64,000 bases of DNA from contig CP070674.1 of NCBI GenBank assembly GCA_020351995.1, positions 1,499,972-1,563,971 of the forward strand, in the 5' to 3' direction. Positions 57,702-64,000 of this stretch are shown here, piece after piece (position 1 is the first letter of the stretch; every line of letters starts with the position of its first letter). The stretch comes from Candidatus Zixiibacteriota bacterium (GTDB lineage: Bacteria > Zixibacteria > MSB-5A5 > GN15 > FEB-12). Below the pieces are notes generated by a model. The model was not told where the DNA came from, made no database searches, and saw nothing but the letters and a program-made list of their open reading frames with translations. The position numbers and the translations under genes are program-made.

Positions 57702-58268
57702 ATGATGGAATTGTACGTGAAAAGCCGCGCCGAATGGCGACGGTGGCTCAGCAAGAACTATAACCGAAGTTCGGGTGTCTGGCTGGTCTTCTATAAGAGA
57801 CATTCCGGTAAACCAACGCTTGAGTACGATGACGCCGTTGAGGAAGCCCTGTGCTTTGGCTGGATAGACAGCACTATCAGAAAGATCGACGACGAAAAGT
57901 ACGTTCGTAAATTCACCCCTCGAAATCCCAATAGCCGATGGTCCGAACCGAACAAGAAGCGGGTAAATAAACTTATCAGGCAGGGTCTCATGACTGATGC
58001 CGGGCTTGCGAGGGTTAAGGACGGCAAGAAATCGGGAGCCTGGAACAAACCGGACCGTCCGACCATCTCACTGGAACTCCCCCCGGAGCTGGAAACCGCC
58101 CTGGCCAAGAACGAAAAGGCTAAGGCATTTTTCGATCAACTGGCACCTTCAAGCCGGAAACAATACATCGGCTGGGTCTTCATGGCCAAACGTCCGGAAA
58201 CGAAGGCCCGTCGCGTGGCCGAATCGATAAAGCTGCTTGAACAGGGGAAGAAGCTGGGATTGAAATAA
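57702..58268 (+). CDS. YdeI/OmpD-associated family protein
   Basis: 188 residues from the ATG at 57702. The N terminus (YVKSRAEWRRWLSKNY) and LCFGWIDSTIRKIDDEKYVRKF are the YdeI family signature, and the C terminus carries the OmdA-like region with PSSRKQYIGWV. Homologues have been linked to bacteriocin and antimicrobial-peptide tolerance; the mechanism is unclear. No clear ribosome-binding site. Confidence 0.9.
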   Translation: MMELYVKSRAEWRRWLSKNYNRSSGVWLVFYKRHSGKPTLEYDDAVEEALCFGWIDSTIRKIDDEKYVRKFTPRNPNSRWSEPNKKRVNKLIRQGLMTDAGLARVKDGKKSGAWNKPDRPTISLELPPELETALAKNEKAKAFFDQLAPSSRKQYIGWVFMAKRPETKARRVAESIKLLEQGKKLGLK

Positions 58269-58299
58269 TTGCCGTGAGCAATTCTGAGGTCAACATCAT

Positions 58300-59325
58300 A
58301 TGAGCTTTACTATCAAACACGCGAACGACCCGGACTTTACCGAAGAACTCTGGCAACGGCTGTTCGAATTGCGCAGCACAATTCGTGATAGGTACCAGCA
58401 GCAGATGGTGGCCACGTCCTGTGCCAGCCTCAAGGAAGAAATTCTGAGCCAGGTTCAGTCGGCTGAGAAGAACTACTATTTCGTGGTCCTTGAAAAAGGA
58501 AGCCCGATGGGTTGGGTCAGCATGCGTATCGACAGAGATGAACTATCCCGGCCAATCGGGAACATGTTCAGTGACCACCTGTACGACTCTGTCCCGGCGG
58601 GATTCTCCGCGACCATCGCGGCGGAGCTACTAAGAATTATCAATGAGATCGATTGTCGCAGAATCGTCTGCGAGGGTATCCATGCCAGAGCCGAGATGGT
58701 CGCAGCATCGCTCGGGGGCCGAAAGACGGGTCGTATGGATCGCTACCGGCTCTATCGTGAAAAGGCCAACACCGACATCATAAATGGCTGGCTGGAGTCT
58801 TTTCCGAAGAAATACCCTTTCTGTCGATCGATATTTTTCAAAGAAGTGCCCGACGAACACGCCCAGGCATATGTCAAGCTGATGAATCAGTTCATAGAGG
58901 ATATCCCCTCCGGCAACGACGGCCCTCCCCCGCAACTATCCGTGACGACTATTCGCTCCCGGGAAGCAGCCAGGCGAAAGCGGCACATGAACTTCTACAC
59001 CGTAGCGATTCTCGATCAAAAGGGTCGGATGGTCGGTCACTCGAGTGCCTCGATCTTCGAACGAAATCCGGTAAGCGGCTACCAGTCGTTGACCGGTGTT
59101 GAGCGGACCTATCGGGGACGAGGTCTCTCCAAATGGCTGAAAGCCGAACTCTTTACCCAGGTGGGCAGACGCCATCCAAATAATGAATACTTCAATGTCG
59201 ACATGCTGGCCGTCAACGAACCGATTCTAAGGGTCAACCGGGCTATGGGATATGAACTATTCTATCGCGGACATGAATACATGATTGAGCCCGAGGGCCT
59301 GCAGCGGGCTGTTCAATCCCTATAA
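58300..59325 (+). CDS. GNAT acetyltransferase with two GNAT-like halves
   Basis: 341 residues. The C-terminal half has TGVERTYRGRGLSKWLKAELF, a recognisable acetyl-CoA site, and NEPILRVNRAMGYELF. The N-terminal half has the fold without a clear CoA loop. It is not closely similar to the GNAT at 51635. Follows the YdeI-like gene by 31 bases. Confidence 0.88.
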   Translation: MSFTIKHANDPDFTEELWQRLFELRSTIRDRYQQQMVATSCASLKEEILSQVQSAEKNYYFVVLEKGSPMGWVSMRIDRDELSRPIGNMFSDHLYDSVPAGFSATIAAELLRIINEIDCRRIVCEGIHARAEMVAASLGGRKTGRMDRYRLYREKANTDIINGWLESFPKKYPFCRSIFFKEVPDEHAQAYVKLMNQFIEDIPSGNDGPPPQLSVTTIRSREAARRKRHMNFYTVAILDQKGRMVGHSSASIFERNPVSGYQSLTGVERTYRGRGLSKWLKAELFTQVGRRHPNNEYFNVDMLAVNEPILRVNRAMGYELFYRGHEYMIEPEGLQRAVQSL

Positions 59326-59373
59326 GCCATGCTTGGGTTATAAGAAAGAGTCTTGGGGGGAGGTGAACTCTCT

Positions 59374-59796
59374 CTACTTCTGTTCATCCAACAAATCCGA
59401 GAGCAACGCTGCCGCGGCCCCGGTAAGTTCGGCGCACTTATCGTCGTTGTCTTGCTCGCCGAATCGCTCAAGCAGCACACCGCACTTAGTCGTCCCGAAT
59501 TCCTTGAGAAACCGCGCACGGAATTCCGTGGCCAGATCCTTCGCAAACTGAACGTCCACCTCCGGCTCGGTTCTTCCATATAGCAAACCTATTGCCAGCA
59601 CCCCGCCCGATAACGCCCCGCACAGTTCCTCATGCGACCCGCCAACTCCGCCACCTAAAGCGGAGGCGATTTTCGGTAGTTCGGGGCTAACGTTGTCCAC
59701 TCGTGATTCCATTGTAGCCTTAAGTACCGATTCCGCGCAATTGAATCCGGAGTCGAAGTAATCAGACGCTTTTTTTTCTGTTTCTTTCCGTGACAT
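59374..59796 (-). CDS. C_GCAxxG_C_C family protein
   Basis: 140 residues. The pattern of conserved cysteines gives the family its name: FNCAESVL, then ELCGALSGGVLAIG (the GCAxxG-like block), CGVLLERFG and KCAEL towards the end. The family is thought to bind a metal or redox centre and is often near redox enzymes; there is no such neighbour here. The minus-strand start is an ATG at 59796. Confidence 0.88.
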   Translation of the reverse strand: MSRKETEKKASDYFDSGFNCAESVLKATMESRVDNVSPELPKIASALGGGVGGSHEELCGALSGGVLAIGLLYGRTEPEVDVQFAKDLATEFRARFLKEFGTTKCGVLLERFGEQDNDDKCAELTGAAAALLSDLLDEQK

Positions 59797-59940
59797 TTCT
59801 TACCTCGTCGGGTTATGCTCAAGTCGGCGGCGGGCTCACTTTGAGAGTATACGGAAAATATCGATAACTGTTACGAAACAAAAGCGGCCCTCTGGGCGGT
59901 CCATTACCGCGGGGTCACAGGGTTCCCGCCCTATGGGCAC

Positions 59941-60498
59941 CTAGAAGACGAATCCCGCACCAATCGATAACGAGATCGATTTTGCGCTCTCAGACACATC
60001 GTAATCGTAAAACCAGTCGTTTGCTACGGGTAGACCGATCTCGGCCGATAACCGAACCCGCTCTGAAATCCTGTAGCTGTATTCAATGGAAGGAAGAAAT
60101 ACCGTAAAAGCATGATCGGCAGCTGACATGTACCCGTAACTCATCTCTAAAAGAACCCTTCCTGAACCCAGTTTGATGACATAGAATGGTCCCATCGTGG
60201 TTACTACTGAAGCCCGCCTGCTGCTAACTTCAGGCTTAACACGAGAGACAGACGCGTTGAGCACAAATCCCAACGGCCCGGTAATCTGCGTACGAATCTT
60301 TAACCCAACGCCAATACCTTCTTCATTCTTAACAAGGCTTCTTCCCTCTTCATACTTCAACAGATTGTCGGGAAACAAGAGGTGTACATAGGGCTTCAAC
60401 TCGATTTCACGCCGGGGGCTTTCGTAAGCGCCGCAGGTCTGAACGACAATAATCGATACTACGAACAGGCTCGAAATTACTTTTCTAAATATGGACAT
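59941..60498 (-). CDS. Small outer-membrane beta-barrel protein
   Basis: 185 residues. Signal peptide about 1-23 (VQTCGA). The mature part alternates hydrophobic and polar residues in strands such as VLLEMSYGYMSAA and LSLSIGAGFVF, ending in phenylalanine as BamA-targeted barrels do. GGGAGG lies about 7 bases before the ATG. Role unknown. The stretch 59797-59940 holds GC-rich short inverted repeats but no gene. Confidence 0.78.
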   Translation of the reverse strand: MSIFRKVISSLFVVSIIVVQTCGAYESPRREIELKPYVHLLFPDNLLKYEEGRSLVKNEEGIGVGLKIRTQITGPLGFVLNASVSRVKPEVSSRRASVVTTMGPFYVIKLGSGRVLLEMSYGYMSAADHAFTVFLPSIEYSYRISERVRLSAEIGLPVANDWFYDYDVSESAKSISLSIGAGFVF

Positions 60499-60620
60499 TA
60501 ACCCCTCCCGTATCTGAATTTGTGTGACATTGAGTTACCTAACATGATAACGTGAATATGAACCGGTCGCAATCGCTAAGTTCCTCTGTCCCATCTTGTA
60601 TTCCAACATCACTTTGCCTG

Positions 60621-60649
60621 TTGATTTTGAGTTTGTGGGTGGCTATATT
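60621..60649 (+). promoter_or_regulatory. purL promoter
   Basis: TTGATT (60621-60626), 17 bases, TATATT (60644-60649), 24 bases before the purL ATG. Confidence 0.55.
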
Positions 60650-60673
60650 CGGCTTTTACCCTAAGGAGAAAAT

Positions 60674-62914
60674 ATGGCGGCCGCCTACAAGCAACCCCAG
60701 GTTACCCCCGAAATGGTTAAAAGCCACGGGCTTAACGAAGAAGAATATGAGAAGATAAAAGAGTTTCTAGGGCGCGAACCCAATTACACCGAGCTGGGTA
60801 TCTACTCGGTTATGTGGTCAGAGCACTGCTCGTACAAGAACTCGATTGCCCTTTTGAAAAAGCTCCCCCGCGAAGGCAAGAACCTGCTGGCCAAGGCCGG
60901 CGAAGAAAACGCCGGAGCGGTGGATATCGGCGGCGGCATGGCGGTAGTCTTCAAAATCGAATCGCACAACCACCCCTCGGCGGTCGAACCGTACCAGGGC
61001 GCAGCTACCGGCGTGGGCGGTATCCTCAGGGACATCTTCACTATGGGCGCCCGGCCCATAGCCTCACTAAATTCCCTTCGCTTCGGCTCGCCCGAAAACG
61101 GACGCGTCCGATACCTTGTCGATGGCGTCGTGCGCGGTATCGGCGACTATGGTAACTCGTTCGGTGTGCCGACGGTAGCGGGCGAAGTTTACTTCGATGA
61201 ATCCTATACCGGTAACCCGCTGGTCAACGCCATGGCGGTGGGAATTGTCAAAACCGACCAGATGGCGTCGGCGGTGATGAAGGGCGAGGGCAACCCGGTT
61301 ATGATAGTCGGCTCCAAAACCGGACGCGACGGCATCCACGGCGCCACCTTTGCCTCCGAAGAACTCACCGAGGCTTCGGAAGAACGGCGACCCTCGGTGC
61401 AGATAGGCGACCCTTTCACGGAAAAACTGCTGGTTGAAGCCACTCTCGAAATAATCCGCGCCAACCTCATTGTCGGCATCCAGGATATGGGCGCAGCCGG
61501 TATCACCTGTTCGTCATCGGAAATGTCGGCCAAGGGCAAGTCCGGGGTGGTGATCGATATCGACAAAGTTCCCGTGCGTGAATCGGGCATGATACCCTAC
61601 GAGATTCTACTCTCCGAATCGCAGGAACGCATGCTCGTGTGTGTTAAAAAAGGTAAGGAAGACGAAGTCAAGGCGATCTTCGATAAATGGGGATTGGATT
61701 CTACCATCGTTGGATTTGTCACTGACGACCAGTTGATGACCGTGCGCCTCGATGGCGAGATAGTGTCACAGATACCGTCCGATTCGCTTGTGCTCGGTGG
61801 CGGCGCCCCCGTTTATACCCGTGAGACGAAACGCCCGGCTTACATGGATGAAATCGTCAAACTCAACATGGATGACTACCCGCTCGATCAAAACTGGGCT
61901 GATACGCTGCTTGGGATGCTGGCGGCGCCGAACATTTGTCACAAGGGGTGGGTATTCGATCAGTATGACTCGATGGTTCGCACCAACACTGCTATCGGCC
62001 CCGGCTCCGATGCCGCCATAATGCGTCTTCGCAAAACCCGCAAGGCGCTGGCCTTGACAACTGACTGCAACGGCCGTTACTGTTATATCAACCCCCGGCT
62101 GGGCGGACAGAGCGCGGTGGCCGAAGCAGCCCGTAACATTGTTTGTTCGGGAGGCCGACCACTGGCCATCACCAACTGCCTCAATTTCGGCAACCCGTAC
62201 AAGCCGGAGATATTCTATGGTTTCGCCGAAGCTGTGGGAGGCATGGGCGACGCCTGCAGGGTTTTCGAAACACCCGTAACCGGCGGCAACGTGTCGTTCT
62301 ACAACGAGGATCCCGACCGGGCCGTCTTCCCTACGCCCGTAATCGGAATGCTGGGATTGATTGAGGATATCGACCATATCACAACCCAGTGGTTCAAAAA
62401 CGAAGGCGACGCTATTTTCCTTCTGGGCGTCAACAAAGAGGAACTGGGCGCTTCGGAGTATCTTCATACCCTGTGCCACCAGACTCGCGGCCCCGTTCCG
62501 GAACTGGACCTCAAATTTGAACATCACCTGCAACGGAAGCTCTTAAAAGTAATCAAATTGGGCTTGATTCAAAGCGCTCACGATTGTTCCGAGGGCGGAC
62601 TGGCGGTGGCGCTGGCGGAGTGTTGCATCTCCAACAGGGAGGCGCAAATTGGCGCGACGATTAAATTGAAAGACGCTATCCGCACTGATTGCCTGCTCTT
62701 TGGTGAAACCCAATCGCGGGTCGTGATAAGCTGCCGACCGGAACATGCCGGCGAGGTAATGGAACAGTTCAAGGGCTACGACATACCATGTGCTAAGATC
62801 GGTGTTGTCGGTGGCGACACCCTGAAAATAAATGATCTCATTGAGGTAGGCCTTGACCTGCTGAGCGACCGCTACTTCAATGCCATGACCCGGTTCATGG
62901 AAAAAGTATCGTGA
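60674..62914 (+). CDS. purL: Phosphoribosylformylglycinamidine synthase subunit PurL (small form)
   Basis: 746 residues. The small PurL form, which needs PurQ and PurS to make FGAM from FGAR and glutamine in purine synthesis. [11 protein letters not shown] with catalytic His51, [23 protein letters not shown] and [15 protein letters not shown] are diagnostic. AAGGAG lies 6 bases before the ATG. purQ and purS are not in the window. The lpxH-like gene starts 6 bases after it. Confidence 0.98.
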   Translation: MAAAYKQPQVTPEMVKSHGLNEEEYEKIKEFLGREPNYTELGIYSVMWSEHCSYKNSIALLKKLPREGKNLLAKAGEENAGAVDIGGGMAVVFKIESHNHPSAVEPYQGAATGVGGILRDIFTMGARPIASLNSLRFGSPENGRVRYLVDGVVRGIGDYGNSFGVPTVAGEVYFDESYTGNPLVNAMAVGIVKTDQMASAVMKGEGNPVMIVGSKTGRDGIHGATFASEELTEASEERRPSVQIGDPFTEKLLVEATLEIIRANLIVGIQDMGAAGITCSSSEMSAKGKSGVVIDIDKVPVRESGMIPYEILLSESQERMLVCVKKGKEDEVKAIFDKWGLDSTIVGFVTDDQLMTVRLDGEIVSQIPSDSLVLGGGAPVYTRETKRPAYMDEIVKLNMDDYPLDQNWADTLLGMLAAPNICHKGWVFDQYDSMVRTNTAIGPGSDAAIMRLRKTRKALALTTDCNGRYCYINPRLGGQSAVAEAARNIVCSGGRPLAITNCLNFGNPYKPEIFYGFAEAVGGMGDACRVFETPVTGGNVSFYNEDPDRAVFPTPVIGMLGLIEDIDHITTQWFKNEGDAIFLLGVNKEELGASEYLHTLCHQTRGPVPELDLKFEHHLQRKLLKVIKLGLIQSAHDCSEGGLAVALAECCISNREAQIGATIKLKDAIRTDCLLFGETQSRVVISCRPEHAGEVMEQFKGYDIPCAKIGVVGGDTLKINDLIEVGLDLLSDRYFNAMTRFMEKVS

Positions 62915-62920
62915 CAGGCA

Positions 62921-63649
62921 ATGCCCAGCGCACTTTACATATTTTCAGACGCGCATCTGGGATCGGCATCCGAGGAAAAAGAGAACCAGAAGGTTGAAAA
63001 CATCCGTCGGCTCTTTGACATCGTCAAATCGGACGGCGACCGGATGGTTATACTCGGCGACCTTTTTGACTTCTGGTTCGAATACAAGCACGCTATCCCC
63101 AAAGAGTATCATCAGGTATTGTTCATGCTCGATGAGTTGGTTCGCCATGGAGTCAAAATCGACTATGTCAGCGGCAACCATGACTTCTGGATGGATGACT
63201 TTTTTGAGACGCGAATGGGACTGGTAGTTCATCCGGATTGTTTTGATATGGAGTACGGTGGCAAACGCCTGCACCTTATTCACGGCGACGGATTGGCGCC
63301 TGCGGATCGAGGTTACCGGTTGCTCAAAAGAATACTTCGCAATCGGTTCAATATCTGGCTGTACCGCAAACTCCCCCCCGACTGGGCCATTCCTTTAGCC
63401 AAGGCCGTAAGCGGGTCATCGCGCGAGTACACCTCAAGACGCGACCACACCTTCGCCCCCGATTACGAGAAATACGCCGCCCGCAAGCTGAACGAAGGCT
63501 TCGATATTGTCGCTATCGGGCATCTCCACATTCCGGTCGAGAAACAGCTCGACGGTGGCACCTACATCAATACCGGTGATTTCATACATCATTTCACCTA
63601 CGCCAAGTTGGCCGACGGGCAGATAAATCTCCATAGCCTGGAAGGATAA
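62921..63649 (+). CDS. LpxH-like UDP-2,3-diacylglucosamine pyrophosphatase
   Basis: 242 residues of the calcineurin-like phosphoesterase fold. Metal ligands are Asp10 and His12 (SDAHL), Asp47 (GDLFDFW), Asn86-His87 (GNHD), His121 (HGDG) and His201/His203 (GHLH). The FDFWFEY block is typical of LpxH, which makes lipid X in lipid A synthesis, so the cell probably makes LPS. A distant member with another UMP-sugar lipid substrate is possible. Confidence 0.88.
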   Translation: MPSALYIFSDAHLGSASEEKENQKVENIRRLFDIVKSDGDRMVILGDLFDFWFEYKHAIPKEYHQVLFMLDELVRHGVKIDYVSGNHDFWMDDFFETRMGLVVHPDCFDMEYGGKRLHLIHGDGLAPADRGYRLLKRILRNRFNIWLYRKLPPDWAIPLAKAVSGSSREYTSRRDHTFAPDYEKYAARKLNEGFDIVAIGHLHIPVEKQLDGGTYINTGDFIHHFTYAKLADGQINLHSLEG

Positions 63650-63658
63650 GCCGGGTGC

Positions 63659-63697
63659 CCCACCGTCCTGTCCTGAGCTTCGAAGGATTGCGGTGGG
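63659..63697. repeat. REP-like palindrome 1
   Basis: CCCACCG (63659-63665) and CGGTGGG (63691-63697) enclose an inner imperfect stem, TCCTGAGCTTCGAAGGA. The CCCACC/GGTGGG foot is shared with palindrome 2. Confidence 0.55.
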
Positions 63698-63872
63698 ATT
63701 ACATTCATACTTGAACACCGCCAACCGCCATCAACCTCCCGATTAAGAGCCCCTGCTGAATCCCTGTCTTCCGCGCACCACTCATCCGGAACCCGACCTA
63801 CCTGGGTGAACTGGTGATAAACAACGGTTGTCCTGTTTCCGCATCCACCGCTGTGCGATCCCGGCGGGGTGG

Positions 63873-63890
63873 CCCACCATTTATGGTGGG
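63873..63890. repeat. REP-like palindrome 2
   Basis: CCCACCA, loop TTTA, TGGTGGG, followed by TTT. It lies 13 bases from the stop codon of the transposase fragment. It could also end that gene's convergent neighbour. Confidence 0.55.
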
Positions 63891-63903
63891 TTTCCAGTAA
63901 CCC

Positions 63904-64000
63904 CTAAGTTATCTCGTCCATCTGCATCGGCACATCTTCCATGCCGGCATAGAAATTATAACTGGACCATTTCCACTCACCGCTCTGCTTAACCAAGCCC
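63904..64000 (-). mobile_element. 3' end of a REP-associated tyrosine transposase (cut by the right edge)
   Basis: The last 31 codons are visible, ending in TAG at 63904-63906. GLVKQSGEWKWSSYNFYAGM matches the conserved end of Y1/IS200-like RAYT transposases (typically N-P-V-R-A-G-L-V then W-x-W-S-S). The rest, including the catalytic tyrosine and HUH motif, lies outside the window. Adjacent palindromes fit a RAYT-REP pair. Confidence 0.78.

Noticed and set aside
61766..62533. 255-codon frame opposite purL
   Set aside because: Antisense to a full-length, motif-complete PurL.

Overview
The window is ordinary bacterial chromosome: single-copy housekeeping genes in short operons, mixed with secreted and envelope proteins. 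It looks like a didermic bacterium. It has an LpxH-like lipid A hydrolase, predicted lipoproteins with clear lipoboxes, and a small outer-membrane barrel ending in phenylalanine. The mix (TPR secretory proteins, BatA-like proteins, FtsX/MacB-type permeases, SpoVG beside IspE, CIRCE-controlled groESL, lipoprotein subtilases) resembles the FCB group or a neighbouring candidate phylum such as Zixibacteria. That placement is an inference from gene content only. GTG and TTG starts are common, and at least two genes appear to start at or within a few bases of the transcription start. No rRNA, CRISPR array, prophage or complete insertion sequence was seen.

Layout. 1-3.4 kb: the 5' part of a GT39-type glycosyltransferase, an alanine/sodium symporter and enolase. 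3.7-6.5 kb: two tandem subtilisin-like lipoproteins, each with its own promoter and terminator. 6.6-8.8 kb: groES-groEL behind a textbook promoter and CIRCE operator. 8.9-11.1 kb: a TPR-containing sigma-54 activator. 11.1-11.97 kb: an unexplained stretch bracketed by two outward-acting terminators. 12-16.8 kb: a short FAD-binding protein, a VOC protein behind a palindrome, a CoA-binding protein, a CMP-kinase-like protein, a GT4 glycosyltransferase and a squalene/phytoene synthase homologue. 16.9-21.3 kb: two tandem DUF4139 secreted proteins and a TPR protein. 21.3-26.9 kb: priA facing an ispE-spoVG-tRNA-Gln-prs-rplY cluster, with a shared bidirectional terminator. 27-34.5 kb: acnA, an ornithine-cyclodeaminase-family gene, a 1.2-kb tandem segmental duplication, gcvT and comB.

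34.6-41.8 kb: a tightly packed run of a TPR/peptidase-like protein, a BatA-like protein, an ABC-F ATPase, a flavoprotein and a methyltransferase. 41.9-46.9 kb: the translation and repair cluster rpmE, DUF1385, prfA, a membrane protein, prmC and nth. 47-51.2 kb (minus strand): an XRE regulator with its membrane-protein partner, an alpha/beta hydrolase and a thioredoxin-fold lipoprotein. 51.6-59.3 kb: accessory genes (two GNATs, a KefB-like antiporter, an acyltransferase, a MacB-type permease, a YdeI-like protein). 59.4-63.6 kb: a C_GCAxxG_C_C protein, an outer-membrane protein, purL and an lpxH-like gene. The right edge holds the last codons of a REP-associated transposase next to REP-like palindromes.

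The strongest theme is local tandem duplication, seen three times in exported proteins (S8 lipoproteins, DUF4139, DUF4136). In the two young pairs most of the protein is nearly identical, but one internal patch of about 20-25 residues has been rewritten. No complete new defence or biosynthetic system was recognised. The best candidates for something undescribed are the bracketed 11.3-11.9 kb cassette and the patchwise divergence of the duplicated exported proteins.
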